Positions 20,751 to 32,813 of a stretch of DNA of 64,000 nucleotides are shown here, one piece after another. Origin of the DNA: Peronospora farinosa (lineage: Eukaryota > Oomycota > Peronosporomycetes > Peronosporales > Peronosporaceae). How positions within the stretch are numbered: position 1 is the stretch's first letter; each line of letters starts with the position of its first letter. The position numbers were made by a program, and so were the translations under genes. The stretch is taken from positions 124,001 through 188,000 of the forward strand of contig CANTFK010000164.1 of NCBI GenBank assembly GCA_947646735.1, written 5' to 3'. The notes under the pieces are model-generated. The model was not told where the DNA came from and ran no database searches. It was given only the letters and a program-made list of their open reading frames with translations.

Positions 20751-20768
20751 GGGCGGGATGCCCTACTG
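20729..20768 (+). promoter_or_regulatory. -1 ribosomal frameshift signal of B1
   Basis: The heptamer G GGA AAT (20729-20735) lies in the gag frame. After 9 nt comes a perfect 8-bp stem, CAGTAGGG (20745-20752) with CCCTACTG (20761-20768), which contains the gag stop TAG. The protease frame that follows is the -1 frame. The same stem, with the gag stop in the same place, is in element C. Confidence 0.72.
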
Positions 20769-20770
20769 TC

Positions 20771-22111
20771 GCGGACTCTGAAGCTACCCCTAAGTTCAGA
20801 GTGATCGAAAAAATGGGTAGCATAGTCCCTGAGGTTCCGAAAGGTCGAAACTCAACCCTTTTGGTCTATAGCGCTCGAGTACGAGGCTATGACCAAGTGA
20901 TGACCCTTCTCGTGGATTCGGGTGCATCACAAAACTTTGTGAAACTCGCGGCTCTGAAAAGGAGACCGGCGAGTTATGAGTCGCTTTGCCAGGATGGCAA
21001 GCGATAAGAGGCGATCGTTCGTTTATCGAACGGCGCGCTCGTTAAATTGGAGAGAGTTCAAGTTGAACTCGCCTTCAGTTTCAGTGACTTCTCTTGTAAA
21101 GAGAAGTTCACATTGCTAGGTATGGAGAGTCCGTACGACCTCATCCTAGGCATGCCTTGGTTGGCTAAACACCAACCATGGATAGACTGGCGTACACGCA
21201 CAGTCGCTAGCTCTACGCAAGACACCGGAAAGGATGTGCTCTTGCGAGAGGCTTATGTGACTGATGCTGTGTCCAACACAGTCGAGGGTGCGATGACGGT
21301 ATGTCAATCGACACCAGTTACTACCCAGCTTGAAAGGAGTGGTGTAGTTGGAAGTGCCCTGGCAGAAAGCCAGGTGACACATATTCCTACCCAGCCCGAG
21401 GAGACTGGTGTAGTGAATGGGGCGATGACAAGTAGTCATGCGTCCAATAGTCCTGCACAGAGCCGAGAGCCTGTGGCAGTTGATGGTGGGCTGACAGCAA
21501 GTCAAGCGCCACAAGAACCGGCACAGAGCCAAGAGCCTGGTGCGGTTGGAAGGAGTGCGTTAGCTGAGATAGCAACGACACCTTCTTCCAGGTCAAAGGT
21601 CGTGGTGACTCGAAGAACGAGCACCAGACGTATTAAGACGATCAAGGGCACGTCGAAACGAGTGACCCTTGGATCAGTCTCGGTCCAAGATGACAGGCCT
21701 ACGAACGAGTTTTTCGAGGCCGTCGAAGACAAAATGCCGGAGGCATCCTCAGTTGAGGTGCTCCAACTTGTCTTGGCATCTGCCGAGGAGATAGTAAATC
21801 TCTCGGAGATGACGTGGGATCTGTTCCTGTCCGAACTAAAGGAAGGAAAGATCCACGAGATAGTCGCACCAGTTCCAGAAGAGAACGTGGTGAACTGTTG
21901 CTCTTCATCCACAATGGATGAGAGCGTCTTGGAGACCGACAAAAAGAAACGGTTCGCTGCTCAAGGCTGGGATGCCTTGAAGGAATCCCGTTCTATGATG
22001 TTCTGTGGAAACACCGTGATGTGTTCCCAGCAGAAGTGCCGAGCCGCCTACCGGCCGATAGGGGCATCAGGCACGAGATTGACCTCGAGACTGGCACCAG
22101 GTATTGTGTGA
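20771..22111 (+). pseudogene. B1 protease and linker (interrupted)
   Basis: The protease active site LLVDSGASQNFV is intact at about 20909-20944. A TAA follows at 21005-21007, and the frame resumes with FTLLGMESPYDLILGMPWL (21047 onward). The linker to RT is Ser/Thr/Gln rich and repetitive (SQAP, AQSREP, AQSQEP). A one-base deletion near 21985 throws the frame off before the RT. The TAA is shared with B2, where the catalytic Asp is also changed to Asn. Confidence 0.82.
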
Positions 22112-23467
22112 CCAGGCAATGGCCGTTGCCGAAGGAACAAGTCGATTACATCGATGAGTTCTTCGACAAGCGAGCCAAGGCGGGACATGTACGTGAGAGC
22201 AAGTCGCCTCACTGCAGCCCGACCTTCTGTGTGCGTAAAGCAACGGGTGGGTGGCGCGTGGTTCATGCTTATAATAAGCTGAACACGGCCACCATTCCAG
22301 CTCAAACGCCGATCCCGCGGAAAGATGTCTTGTTGAATTCCATGGGAAAGTCAACTATCTTTTCCGCGTTGGATCTGAAGGATGGCTACTATCAGGTTCT
22401 CATGAGAGATACCGATGTAGCCAAAACGGCAGTAAGCACTCCAAGCGGTATGCTATGGGAGTGGCTTGTGATGCCACAAGGGTTGAAAAATGCTCCGGCA
22501 ACATTCAACCGAGTGGTGGCTCACGTGATGCGTCAGCACCGTGCCTACGCGCCCCATAACTTTGACGATGTATTCGTGCATAGTAGGGCGGAGGACGGTC
22601 TGAGCGCGATAGAGTCGCACAAGCGTCATTTAGACGCTGTGTTGCAGACTCTGGGTGACGCCCAATTATACGTGAACTTGCAAAAGTGCGTAATAGGGGT
22701 CCCCGAGATACCTGTACTGGGCTGCATCGTAGGTGCACATGGTGTACGAGCAGACCCAGAAAATGTAAAGGCTGTAAAGGAATGGCCAGTCCCACGTAAT
22801 GTGAAGGATCTGCGCCAATTCCTTGGGCTCGCTAATTACTTGCATAAGTACAGCAAGAACTATGCGGAGCGGACTAAGTCATTGTCTGACCTTTTGAAAA
22901 AGGATGCAGAATGGACTTGGTCAAAGGAACAAGAAGATGCGTTCACTTCAGTGAAGCAATCTCTAGTAGAGGCACCGTTCTTGGCATTGCCAGACGCGGA
23001 TAAGCCCTTTAGCGTCGTCTGCAATGCAAGCAATTTTTGCAATCGGCAGCGCGCTCATGCAGAAGGATGACAACGGCGTTGACCGTGTCATTTCTTATCA
23101 GTCTCGGCTCTTAAAAGCTGCCGAGCTGAATGACCCTGTGCATGACAAGGAGCTACTTTCAATTAAGTATGCCCTTGTGAAGTTTCGAGTGCACCTCTTG
23201 GGCACCGAACCTTTTGTGGTTTATACGGATCACGCATCACTGCAGACCGCTATCAATTCACCGCACCTCTCGCCGAGAATGGCGAGATGGCTAACATTCT
23301 TCTCTGAATTTAATTTCAAAGTTGAATATAAGCCGGGTAAGTCGAATGTCTTGGCTGACGCGTTATCGCGCAGACCAGACTTCGAGGCAAGACACCAGTA
23401 TAGTGTGTCTCGTGCGAAAGCACAAGTTGAGTCGTCCACATTGGCAGCCATGAGGCCTACCATGTGA
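22021..23467 (+). pseudogene. B1 reverse transcriptase and RNase H (frameshifted)
   Basis: RT motifs in order: [55 protein letters not shown] and the catalytic FDDVFVH. The RNase H domain starts with VVCNASNF, where the first catalytic Asp (DAS) is Asn. A one-base gain in a T run near 23035 shifts the frame, and the domain continues in 23024-23467 ([37 protein letters not shown]). Both the Asn and the frame change are also present in B2. Confidence 0.88.
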
Positions 23468-24957
23468 CGAGCTCAATGGTCTCCGATATCAAGGAGTGTT
23501 ACAGTAAGGACGAACATTGTCGCCTGCTGTTGGATCATTTTGGAGGACGAAAGGTTACTCTACCGTCGCACCTCAAAGCGAAACTAAATCGCTTTAGTTA
23601 CAGTGATGGCCTGCTATGGCATCAACTGTCACCCTGTGATCCCTTAAGAATCTATGTCCCTCATGACACAGATCTCAAGCTGATGATACTTCACGAGTGC
23701 CATGATGCGCCATCTAGTGGGCATCTGGGCCGTGAAAAGACATTCTTACGAGTGTCAGAGGAATTTTGGTGGTCCCACCTATATCGGTGGGTGGCCAACC
23801 ATGTTCTCTCTTGCGAAGAGTGTCAGCGCATAAAGCCTGCACCTTACAGCAGTGCTCCACTGAAGCCACTGCCGATTCAAACGGATTGGTAAAAGTCGGT
23901 CAGTCTGGACTTCATGTTTGGCTTACCGCCTGACCATAAAGGCAGGACGGGGCTCGTCGTCTTTGTAGACAGACTGAGCAAGATGGTGCATTTGGCACCA
24001 TGTAGCACCAAGATTTCAGGAAAAGAGGCTGCCCTCTTGTTTCTGGATCACGTTTATCGACTACACGGGATGCCCGAGTCCATAGTATCGGACCGGGATC
24101 CGCGTTTTACGTCGGGTTTTTGGCGACATGTGTTTGAGTTGCTGGGTAGCAAACTCCACATGTCAACCGCTGATCATCCCCAGACCGATGGCCAAACAGA
24201 AAGGGCCAATCGAGTCGTGGCGGATGTGTTGCGTACAATAGCGACTCCTAAAGAATGGAGCAAGCAATTGCCATTCGTGGAGTTCGCTATTAATAACAGT
24301 GTTCACGCCAGTACGGGTAAAACACCGTTTTACATTAGCAAACTGCGCCATCCTCGGACGCCAGTCTCATTTCTTCGCAGCCCGATCCTTAGTCGGGAGG
24401 GCTCCTTCCTTTGCTCGGTGAAAATTCCAGAGAGGGTCATAATTTCCCCTCGTGACACTGCTAATTTAGCAGTGGTCACGACACCTATAGGTGTCACAAA
24501 GGAGGCACGGCAAGAAATTCCTGTGCTCCTTGACGATGGCACAATAGTTTTATTAACAGCGTCGACCCACGACCGACCTCTTGGAGGCGTCATCGGCGAT
24601 CTGGATGCTAAAAGCGTGAGCGAAGCTCAGCGCTTTGTGGATGAGCGATTAGCCATCACACGTAAAGTCCGTGACGCAATGGCAAGCGCACAGGACAAGC
24701 AAAAACAATATGCAGACTAGCATGGTCGCAAAAACAATGAACACTTTAGTGTGGGGGACAAAGTGCTATTAAGTACTGCTACCCTACCTAAACATGCAAT
24801 TTCTGTACTACCTGGTGGTACTACTAAGCTATTGCCCCGGTTCATTGGGCCCTTTACAGTGGCTGAAGAAGTTGGAGATTTAAATCATAGGCTCACCCTC
24901 CCAACCGTATATGAAAACGCACCCCGTATTTTACGTGGGTCGTCTGAAACGGTATGA
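23464..24957 (+). pseudogene. B1 integrase (nonsense mutations)
   Basis: The HHCC domain ([18 protein letters not shown], then CEECQRIKP) lies in 23464-23892. TAA at 23890-23892 is shared with B2. The core resumes at 23914 with the DDE residues in [21 protein letters not shown] and TDGQTERAN. A TAG at 24718-24720, not present in B2, precedes the C-terminal module KLLPRFIGPFTV. A further frame change lies near 24950. Confidence 0.88.
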
Positions 24958-25547
24958 TGATCCAGAAGAGATCACATATCCGCATCAGTATAACATCCGA
25001 TGGTAACGTCGACTGCGAGTCGAGCGCCGTTACCAATCAGGCGACGAGGAAGCCGAGAGGCTCCCCGTGTATGAACGAGGCGACAGAGGACTCGGTGATC
25101 GAGGAGGACTCCGCGCTTGACGCGGGTCTCTCATCACCAGTCGCTCTAAGATGTCCAAACGGGTCTTCAGGCGGTCATACCCCTGACGGTCTCTCGCCCT
25201 CACATCACGCAGATCCGAGGTCAGTCGCGAAACTTGACTCTCGAGATCTGTCACCTGCCTCTTCAGCGCAGCGGACTCAGCCTGCGACTGAACAGCAGCA
25301 GGGTAGGCAGCCGCGATTAGGTGGGCGTAATCGCCACTCCTATCGGGCGCCACCTGTGTTGGTGGACACGGATGGGAACACGCGCTTCCTTGTTGGAAGG
25401 CTGTTGGCCCACCGGTTTGTGAAGCAAAAGCTCCAAATCCTTGTCCAATGGAAGGGTTACCCAACGAGCTTTGACTCGTGGGAGCCTGTGGACGCTTTGC
25501 GCGTTGACGTGCCTGGGCTGGTGGAAGCTTATGTGAAGCAGCACTAG
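24954..25547 (+). CDS. B1 integrase C-terminal tail with chromodomain
   Basis: The chromodomain spans about 25345-25547 (FLVGRLLAHRFVKQKLQ, LVQWKGYPTSFDSWEP, then PGLVEAYVKQH). This module would direct the pre-integration complex to chromatin. It is the end of the broken pol polyprotein rather than a separate gene. The opposite strand of the whole stretch encodes the antisense ORF, with codon position 1 facing position 1. Confidence 0.8.
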   Translation: MMIQKRSHIRISITSDGNVDCESSAVTNQATRKPRGSPCMNEATEDSVIEEDSALDAGLSSPVALRCPNGSSGGHTPDGLSPSHHADPRSVAKLDSRDLSPASSAQRTQPATEQQQGRQPRLGGRNRHSYRAPPVLVDTDGNTRFLVGRLLAHRFVKQKLQILVQWKGYPTSFDSWEPVDALRVDVPGLVEAYVKQH

Positions 25548-26440
25548 CTGTCTTCTTTCTGCTAGGTCCGGAAGGACTAGCAGAAGAAGCGTGGCGAGAA
25601 TTAATTGGGGGTCGCTTACCACCCAAAATTTCATGCGCACGCTTCATGGCGAAGCTGATTCGCTGCGACCGCTGTTTCGTTGCATCTTCATGCAAGGTAA
25701 CACGGCGCCGAATTTCAGCTTCATAGTCGTCGGCTGTTTCGCTAAAACGCAGCACGACTGGAATTGGGAAAGCACGACCAAGTGCTTTGCCCTGCTTTTT
25801 CCACAAAGGAAAGACGCTATAAAACTTATGGGCGTCTATAGTTTCACGCTGCAAAAGCGCTGCGCTAGACCCATTTGAGTGCATCCACTCAGATGGAGGT
25901 GGCATTGGTGGCAAGCCACCACTCACGTATCCGCCCTCGCGACGGCGGGTTAGTGAGGTCGAAGGTGTACTTGGTGGAGCTTAGTGCTCACACTCACCTA
26001 AGTCTGAATCTCAGTTATGGATTGTCAAGACATCAGCTTGAGGAGTCACATCTGACTGAGTCGCGACTGTACCTTTCGAAGTAGCGCGCTCAGCATTAGT
26101 CGCTGCGCTCGTAGGCGCAGGCGACGAGGCCTTACTTTCACTTGCAGGAAGCATAAAAGCGTCCTCAAGGACGGGTGCCTCAAATGATGGGGACATATGT
26201 GCCATCAATGCACTAAGCTCATCGCCACTTTGGGGTGATGGCAATGGCGTGCTCTCATTGTAGTCTACAATGAGAGATGGATCTTCATCCCCTTTATAGT
26301 GAGAAGGAAGATTCACCTCAGTGTCTGAAGCACTTTGCGACGGCTGCGAATCATCGCGGCGCGTGCGCGTCATGATGGACTGCATGGGCACCTTTGACCT
26401 TTGCAGGCGACCCATCAGCCTTGCCACGTTTCGGTAGCAT
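25030..26440 (-). pseudogene. B1 antisense ORF (overlaps chromodomain)
   Basis: It starts at ATG 26440 (MLPKRGKADGSPAK), 56 bp from the 3' LTR. It shifts frame near 26390, continues 26427-26011 (acidic, with DEDPSLIVDYNE and SPQSGDELSALM), is stopped near 26011, and resumes as a clean 298-codon frame 25926-25030. That part has a globular-looking segment (FYSVFPLWKKQGKALGRAFP, then FSETADDYEAEIRRR), a basic Ser/Pro region, a coiled coil (LKRQVTDLESQVSRLTSDL) and an SP/RS-rich end. The protein is identical to the B2 copy over most of 25926-25030. No known family recognised. Confidence 0.7.
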
Positions 26441-26496
26441 CGTTTCTTTATTCGATGTTTTACAAAATTTAAAAATTCTTAATAAAAAGGGGATGG

Positions 26497-27043
26497 TGTA
26501 ACGGGCAAAAAATACACGGTTTGTTAAGTATCTAATACTTAACGGACAGGCCTTAATGGGTACGAGGTACCTCAGGCCTGCCACTTGGGTGTGCCACATT
26601 AATGTGACCCACCCTCGAAAATGTGATATTCATGGATGGATTCACATTCAACGAGGATGACGCCAGTTGAGACTGGGCGTCATGGTGACGCTTTTAACAG
26701 ACGTCACCTGCGAGCTTAAATATAATTTAAGCTCGCACGTAAGGATACGCTTGTAAAGAGACGCGTATGCAATCTTTGCATAATTAACCAATCAGTAGTT
26801 AATCTTTTATTTTAGTTTAGTATCTATTTATTATAAGTCAGTCTTAAAATCTACTAAACATCTCACACTGCGCACGAGAAGCTGTATAAGCTTGTGCGTG
26901 TCGTAAGTGTAGCTCTTGTCTTAGCAGCTCGTTGCGCGGTTTGCTTCAAAGCGACCGGCAACGGTTGGTACAGCGCTTTCAGCGCCGACCACCACCACCA
27001 CCACCGCACGCAGAGGTAAGACGGTATAACCGCTTCCTAGCGC
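26497..27043 (+). repeat. 3' LTR of B1, first part (split by element C)
   Basis: It begins TGTAACGGGC directly after the purine tract AAAAAGGGGATGG. It has the same layout as other B LTRs (CACTTGGGTG, CCACCCTCG, AACCAATCAGTAGTT) but is much diverged from the B1 5' LTR. It stops at AGCGC (27039-27043), which is duplicated at 34851-34855 on the other side of element C. Confidence 0.85.
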
Positions 27044-27385
27044 TGTAATGGGCTACATTACACATATAGCATTAACACAAATAAACAATTACATATGTAG
27101 GCAGGTGCTGGGCCCGAATAGCGGGCACAGCGTGGTAATTTATTATTGGTTTATTATTGGGCCTAAAGTCCCCAATATGGACCAATGATAAATCAACCTG
27201 AAATTGTGTGGTTCCCGAAAGGCGGGAACACTGTCGTATTTATTACGACTAAAATCTTCGTAATTAGTACGAATTAAAACCAAAATAAAAATTAGAGTTA
27301 AATTTACTTAATACCTAATACTCGGGCTTGAGTCTTCCTCAAGCGCACGTGTAAGCTAGTGACGGTACGTTCTAGCCTCGTTACA
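27044..27385 (+). repeat. 5' LTR of element C (342 bp)
   Basis: TGTAATGGGC...CGTTACA. It holds several short hairpins, for example GTTCCCG-aaagg-CGGGAAC (27211-27229), GTAAT...ATTAC at its start and TCGTA-attag-TACGA. It matches 34509-34850 with one difference. Confidence 0.93.
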
Positions 27386-27387
27386 CC

Positions 27388-27406
27388 TGGTAGCACTTTG
27401 TAGTCC
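27388..27406 (+). promoter_or_regulatory. Primer-binding site of element C
   Basis: TGGTAGCACTTTGTAGTCC lies two bases after the LTR end. It shares TGGTAGCACT with B1 and B2. Confidence 0.6.
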
Positions 27407-27411
27407 TTCCT

Positions 27412-28461
27412 ATGCCCGAGTTTGGGATGAGCGAATCGTCGTACTTTGACGCTCCAGATTTATTTCTGGAGCACGCGACCTTCCCCCATCTTACTGGTGT
27501 TGAGTGGGATGCCCTTAATCGCCTCGCGGCGATATCGGGAGAGGCATTCGTCGCGTCGCTGATGAGATCAGCGACCCCTGACGCGCAACGTCTCGCCATA
27601 CATGAGTTTATGGCACGCGAGCTCGCCGAATCCAACCGGCGAGGCTTAACTCCCTCGCGCCCTTCACGTAATGAGGCCGTGAAGATGGAAACCTCCTCCT
27701 ACTCTGGAGAAGGTAAGGACCGGTTATCGCTGAACCGGTGGTTCCGAGAAGTTGATATCGCCATCGCCTCGAGACTTCTTGAGGCTCCACAGGCGAAGGT
27801 CAACTTTCTTCTTTCCCGCCTCACCGGGAAGGCCAAGGAGTGGGCCCTTGGTAAACTCGTTGTGGACGAGCACGCATTTCCCACCTTGGATACCATCCAG
27901 GACGATCTCCGTCTTGCCCTCGAGCCACCACAAGAGGAGAAACTGGTGCGATCAAGATTCCTGTCGATGCGACAGGGTAAAATGGCGATGCGCGACTACG
28001 TACAGATGGCTAGGCATCTGGCGTCGTGTATTATCACGCACCCCATGGACATGTACACACAGGTGAATGTCTTTGTGGATGGTATGCGTGAGGGGCAGAT
28101 TCGCTTATCGCTGGAGCGCGCCGAGCCTGCCACATTGGAGGAGGCATTCGCCATCGCACTCCGTGAAGACTTTAGGGTCACAAAGGCCTATGCCAAACCC
28201 TCGGTCGTCAGCGTTCCCCGGCCTTCTGGCCCAGAACCTATGGAGATCGACGTTATTGAGTCGTCGGGTGACCGGCGACGTGTCTTTCATCATAAAGGTG
28301 ACGCTCGCACCGGGCGTCCAATGGTTTGCTTTCGTTGTCTCAAGCCAGGACATCGCGCGGCAGAGTGCCGTGCGCCAGCCCCATTATCGGTGCAAGTAGT
28401 GGACGCCCATCATGAGGGTGCTGTACCGGCCGCACGTCCAAAAAACGGTCGGGACCAGTAG
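27412..28461 (+). CDS. Element C Gag
   Basis: A 349-residue Gag that starts at the first ATG 26 bp after the LTR. It has a capsid-like retrotransposon-gag region ([44 protein letters not shown]) and a C-terminal zinc knuckle, [14 protein letters not shown]. The frame is unbroken. The stop TAG (28459-28461) lies in the stem of the frameshift signal. The protein forms the particle and binds element RNA. Confidence 0.9.
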   Translation: MPEFGMSESSYFDAPDLFLEHATFPHLTGVEWDALNRLAAISGEAFVASLMRSATPDAQRLAIHEFMARELAESNRRGLTPSRPSRNEAVKMETSSYSGEGKDRLSLNRWFREVDIAIASRLLEAPQAKVNFLLSRLTGKAKEWALGKLVVDEHAFPTLDTIQDDLRLALEPPQEEKLVRSRFLSMRQGKMAMRDYVQMARHLASCIITHPMDMYTQVNVFVDGMREGQIRLSLERAEPATLEEAFAIALREDFRVTKAYAKPSVVSVPRPSGPEPMEIDVIESSGDRRRVFHHKGDARTGRPMVCFRCLKPGHRAAECRAPAPLSVQVVDAHHEGAVPAARPKNGRDQ

Positions 28462-28480
28462 GTGCAGGGCGCCCTACTGG
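28440..28480 (+). promoter_or_regulatory. -1 ribosomal frameshift signal of element C
   Basis: The canonical slippery heptamer A AAA AAC (28440-28446) is in the gag frame. After an 8-nt spacer comes a perfect 8-bp stem, CCAGTAGG (28455-28462) with CCTACTGG (28473-28480), and a 10-nt loop. The gag stop is inside the stem. The -1 frame is open from the heptamer through the whole of pol. Confidence 0.85.
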
Positions 28481-31400
28481 TTGGAACGGAGGTCCGGGTC
28501 CCCCGGTGGCAGCCCAACCTTCCAGTCCTCCTGCGCTACGCGCACGGTTAAATGCCACCACTACGAGTGGTGATTCACGTCTGATTATTGTCAGTTTACA
28601 TGTCGCCGGCGTCCGGCGACCTCTGCGAGCACTCCTGGACTCAGGAGCAACAAACAATTTCTTTCGTGAATCTTGTTTGTCGATGCTGCCTCCCAGCATT
28701 CAGGTCTGTGAGGGACCTGGCCAAGTCGTCGTCAAGTTGGCTGACGGGAAACCACACCGCGTATCGCGGCGCGAAGTGTCGTTGCCGTATACGTTTGATG
28801 GCTTTCGCAGTAATGATGATTTCTTGGTGATCGCGATGAATTATGCATTCGATTGCATACTGGGCATGCCATGGTTGGCACGTTATAAGCCCCAGATCGA
28901 CTGGTTAGCCAGATCAGTGAGACGTCGACGCAAGTTCGATGTCAGTGAAGTGTTTACCCATCTCTTGGTATCTCCAAGTGACTGGCCAAACGTCACAGTC
29001 GTAGATCGTGATTCCACGACGTTGGCGGTGCACAGAGCGAGCGATGGCCCTCTCTGCACTGCTTGTGCTGTTCTTCGGGACACAAGTGACAGTTACTCCT
29101 CGCTACAGAGCGAAGAGGACGACGAGGACGACGCGGTCGAACAGGGGTTCCCGCGCGTCATTAATGCGGCTGAACAGGGGTTCCCGCACGTGAATGCAGT
29201 GGTTGAACCGGGGTTCCCATCTGCACCTATTGTGGTCGAGCAGGGGCTCTCACAAGGGCATTGTGGCGACGAGCAAGAGCTCGCCAGCGAGTGTGACGTG
29301 GACGGACAGGAGTCCTCACGCGAGAGCATGATGGTCGAACCTGGGTTCCCATCATCACCCACTGTGGTCGAACCGAGGTTCCCACATGGGCACATTGTGG
29401 TCGAGCAGGGGCTCCCACACGAGTACAACGTGGACGGACAGGAGTCCCCACGCGAGAGCATGATGGTCGAACCGGGGTTCCCATCATCACCCACTGTGGT
29501 CGAACCGAGGTTCCCACATGGGCATACTGTGGTTGAGCAGGGGCTCCCACGCGGGTTTACGGCGGCCGAGCAGGAGCTCCCGCATCAAGTGTCGACGGTC
29601 GAGTTTGGGGTACTCCCGTCCAGTGTTTCCGGCATCTTGGATGACGACATCCAGTGCCTAGAGGGGGGTGATGGTTTATCACCTGACTGCGGTTCGCCAG
29701 CTTCGAGTAGTGACTCGAAGCACGATGGGGACAACAGCACCGAGAATTTAGCGTTGGAATGTGTCCACGCTATCGTGTACGTGGAAGGGAGTCCACAAAG
29801 GCGCCAATATATCGAGGTCGAGAGTCCTCCTCATAATGCGTCTTCCATTACAAGTCTTCCAGGGCTTTCCTGGAAGCATTTCCTACGTGACCTTAAGGGA
29901 GGCACTGTGGAACAAGTGTGTCTAATCACCAACGAGGTGGTTACCGTGGTAAACGAGGAGCATATGGCGCGTCCTCAAAGCGCTGAGCCGAAGTCTGCGC
30001 GTGAAGAAAGGTTTGCATCACAGTCATGGGAGGCCCTGCGAGAGTCTGGTAACCCCGTCTACGACATTGCTCGTGAGTATGCAGACGTGTTCCCGGACAA
30101 GATCCCGGCTGAACTTCCTGCGGACCGCGGTGTTCGGCACGAGATTGATCTCGTGCCAGGGTCGAAATATTGTGTGACACGGCAGTGGCCGTTGCCTCGA
30201 GATCAAGTCGAAGCTATTGACGCATTCTTTGAAGGTCGCCGCAAAGCGGGTCATGTGCGGGAGAGTATCTCACCACATTCGAGTCCAACCTTCTGCGTGA
30301 AGAAGGCTACGGGAGGCTGGCGGATAGTGCATGCGTTCAATAAGTTGAATGATGCCACTATTCCTGCGCAAATGCCAATTCCCAGGAAGGACATGGTGCT
30401 GAATTCCATGTCAGGTAGTGTCATCTTCAGTGCCATTGACTTTACCGATGGCTTTTACCAGATTTTGATGCGACCGAGCGATATCCCACTCACCTCGGTG
30501 AGCACCCCGAGTGGCATGTTATGGGAGTGGCTGGTAATGCCACAAGGGTTGAAGAACGCTCCGGCCACTTTCAATCGCATGGTGTCTCAAGTATTGAGAC
30601 CTCTTCGGAACTTTGCCCCAAGTTATTTTGACGATATCTTCGTCCATAGTCGCGCCGAGGGCAACCTCAACGATGTCCAAGTTCACCTTCAACACCTGAA
30701 GCAAGTGTTTCAAGTTATGCGGGACAACAAGTTGTACGCGAATCTCAAGAAGTGTGTCTTTTGTGCACCGGAGATTCCGGTGTTAGGTTGCTATGTGAGT
30801 AAATCGGGAGTTCGAGCTGATCCAGAGAAGGTGTCGTCCATCTGTTCTTGGCCCACGCCCAAGAACCCTACGGAGTTGCGCCAGTGGCTCGGCTTGGCTA
30901 ATTATTTGCACAAGTATACGAAGGATTATGCTGGTTCTATCCAGCCTTTGTCGTCACTCTTGAAGAAAGACGCCACGTGGTTGTGGCGTCCCGAGCACCA
31001 AGCAGCCTTCGAAGCAGTAAAGAAGAGCCTAGCGTCAGCGCCAGTCCTGGTCCTACCAGACGATTCCAAGCCGTTCCACGTGGTTTGCGACGCCAGTGAT
31101 TTTGCAATCGGTTGTGCCCTCATGCAATTTGATGATGGGGGCCGTGAACGAGTCGTGAGTTATCAGTCGCGACAGATGAAGCCAGCTGAGAAGAACTATC
31201 CGGTTCACGACAAGGAGTTATTAGCGATGCACTATGCACTCATCAAGTTTCGCGTGCATCTCCTTGGTGAAAGTACGTTTGCTTTGTACACCGATCATGC
31301 ATCGCTGCGCACAGCGATGAAGAGCCGACACCTGTCTCAACGGATGGCACGATGGCTCTCATTCTTCTCTGAGTACAACTTCGTCGTGCATTACAAGCCA

Positions 31401-32813
31401 GGCAAGACCAATATTCTCGCTGACGCCTTGTCACGACGTCCCGACTACGATCCTCGGACTGCTCTGAGTCGCCAGGCTACTGATGACGAGGACGATGATG
31501 ACCGATGTGCAATGTGTGTATCGCTGAACTTAACTCGGGTTACACCCGAGCCGTGTTTATTTGATGAGATCGTCGCAGCGTACAAGGGTGACTCAGATTA
31601 TGCAGACATTATCGAGTATCTGCGTGCTCCCAGCGATGCTGCACTGGGAGCATTATCCCGTACCAAGCGCGACCATATTCATCGATACAGTTTAGATGGC
31701 GATTTGCTTCTGTATAGCATCGACCAATTCGATTCTCCTCGCACGGTGATTGCCAATGACATGGATTTGCGTGCAAGAATCATTCACGAGTATCACGATG
31801 CTCCTGCTGGCGGCCATTTAGGCCGCGAAAAGACTTTCGCGGCTGTGTCTCGAGACTTCTTCTGGCCCCACATGTATAAGTGGGTACGCAACTGGATCCG
31901 AACGTGCGAAATATGCCAGCGTGTGAAGCCATCTCCATCGTCACAGGCTCCCTTGCGATCGTTGCCAATTGCAGCAGAGGCCTGGAGATCAGTTTCGATG
32001 GACTTTATCTTCGGGCTTGCGCCCGATAGCCAAGCTCGAACGATCTTGATCTTTGTTGACAGATTCAGCAAGATGACACATCTCGTGCCTGTTCACGCTA
32101 AGGTCACCGCGGCAGAGACCGCGGCGCACTTCATCGACGCGGTGTTCCGTCATCATGGCCTTCCAGAAAACATTGTTTCGGACCGTGATCCGCGATTTAC
32201 GTCCGCATTTTGGACATCACTTTTCGAGCTCCTCGGGACAAAAGTGCTGATGTCGACGGCATCCCATCCGGAAACGGATGGACAGACCGAGCGCGTGAAC
32301 CGAGTCCTCGAAGATGTTCTTCGGAGTTATGCTACGTCATTTACAAGTTGGAGTGCATTTTTACCACTCGCTGAGTTCGCACTCAACAACGCCGTACACG
32401 CGTCAACAGGGTTGACGCCATTTTTTGTGAATTCGGCTCGTCACCCTCGTGTTCCTACTGTCCTGGCCGTGGGGCGACCCACAACACCTAGTGGCTCCAC
32501 TCTGGGGGGGGATAAAGGTGATAAACAAGGATCGAGTTCAGCTCACGGTATTTTGAGCGCGAATGCAGTAACACGATCCAAGGCAAAGACGGCCATTTTG
32601 ACGCCATCAGACGTGGCGTCCCCATTAGCTCGATGGACTGCGCAGACATTGATTGACCCGTCTTCGGGTAAACGTTCCCCTACTGCCAACTACGCGCCGA
32701 TTGAGTCGGCGCGACATGGTTGTGTCGGAGTTTATACTCCAACGTCAAGCCATCACCAGGTTTGTACGCGACGCACTACAAACTGCTGTAGACCAACAGA
32801 AGGAGAACGCTGA
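28443..32813 (+). CDS. Element C Pol: protease, RT, RNase H, integrase
   Basis: One long frame in -1 relation to gag, with no ATG near its start, so it is read as a Gag-Pol fusion. Domains: protease ([18 protein letters not shown]); a repetitive acidic linker (about 29130-29600); RT ([36 protein letters not shown], catalytic FDDIFVH); RNase H with all usual residues ([29 protein letters not shown]); integrase with HHCC ([27 protein letters not shown]) and DDE ([29 protein letters not shown]). The frame ends artificially at 32813. A single-base frame change around 32715-32735 links it to the C-terminal frame. All catalytic motifs are intact. Confidence 0.92.
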   Translation, partial: KRSGPVGAGRPTGWNGGPGPPVAAQPSSPPALRARLNATTTSGDSRLIIVSLHVAGVRRPLRALLDSGATNNFFRESCLSMLPPSIQVCEGPGQVVVKLADGKPHRVSRREVSLPYTFDGFRSNDDFLVIAMNYAFDCILGMPWLARYKPQIDWLARSVRRRRKFDVSEVFTHLLVSPSDWPNVTVVDRDSTTLAVHRASDGPLCTACAVLRDTSDSYSSLQSEEDDEDDAVEQGFPRVINAAEQGFPHVNAVVEPGFPSAPIVVEQGLSQGHCGDEQELASECDVDGQESSRESMMVEPGFPSSPTVVEPRFPHGHIVVEQGLPHEYNVDGQESPRESMMVEPGFPSSPTVVEPRFPHGHTVVEQGLPRGFTAAEQELPHQVSTVEFGVLPSSVSGILDDDIQCLEGGDGLSPDCGSPASSSDSKHDGDNSTENLALECVHAIVYVEGSPQRRQYIEVESPPHNASSITSLPGLSWKHFLRDLKGGTVEQVCLITNEVVTVVNEEHMARPQSAEPKSAREERFASQSWEALRESGNPVYDIAREYADVFPDKIPAELPADRGVRHEIDLVPGSKYCVTRQWPLPRDQVEAIDAFFEGRRKAGHVRESISPHSSPTFCVKKATGGWRIVHAFNKLNDATIPAQMPIPRKDMVLNSMSGSVIFSAIDFTDGFYQILMRPSDIPLTSVSTPSGMLWEWLVMPQGLKNAPATFNRMVSQVLRPLRNFAPSYFDDIFVHSRAEGNLNDVQVHLQHLKQVFQVMRDNKLYANLKKCVFCAPEIPVLGCYVSKSGVRADPEKVSSICSWPTPKNPTELRQWLGLANYLHKYTKDYAGSIQPLSSLLKKDATWLWRPEHQAAFEAVKKSLASAPVLVLPDDSKPFHVVCDASDFAIGCALMQFDDGGRERVVSYQSRQMKPAEKNYPVHDKELLAMHYALIKFRVHLLGESTFALYTDHASLRTAMKSRHLSQRMARWLSFFSEYNFVVHYKPGKTNILADALSRRPDYDPRTALSRQATDDEDDDDRCAMCVSLNLTRVTPEPCLFDEIVAAYKGDSDYADIIEYLRAPSDAALGALSRTKRDHIHRYSLDGDLLLYSIDQFDSPRTVIANDMDLRARIIHEYHDAPAGGHLGREKTFAAVSRDFFWPHMYKWVRNWIRTCEICQRVKPSPSSQAPLRSLPIAAEAWRSVSMDFIFGLAPDSQARTILIFVDRFSKMTHLVPVHAKVTAAETAAHFIDAVFRHHGLPENIVSDRDPRFTSAFWTSLFELLGTKVLMSTASHPETDGQTERVNRVLEDVLRSYATSFTSWSAFLPLAEFALNNAVHASTGLTPFFVNSARHPRVPTVLAVGRPTTPSGSTLGGDKGDKQGSSSAHGILSANAVTRSKAKTAILTPSDVASPLARWTAQTLIDPSSGKRSPTANYAPIESARHGCVGVYTPTSSHHQVCTRRTTNCCRPTEGER
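29301..29590 (+). repeat. 132-bp tandem repeat in the protease-RT linker of C
   Basis: Two 132-bp units begin at 29301 and 29433 (GACGGACAGGAGTC...). Each is made of shorter [20 protein letters not shown] and VVEQGLP modules, and more degenerate modules lie at 29130-29300. The repeat keeps frame and encodes an acidic, Pro/Gly-rich spacer. Confidence 0.85.

Noticed and set aside
29093..29550. Minus-strand frames opposite the linker repeats of element C
   Set aside because: They mirror the repetitive sense coding only and do not reach outside it.
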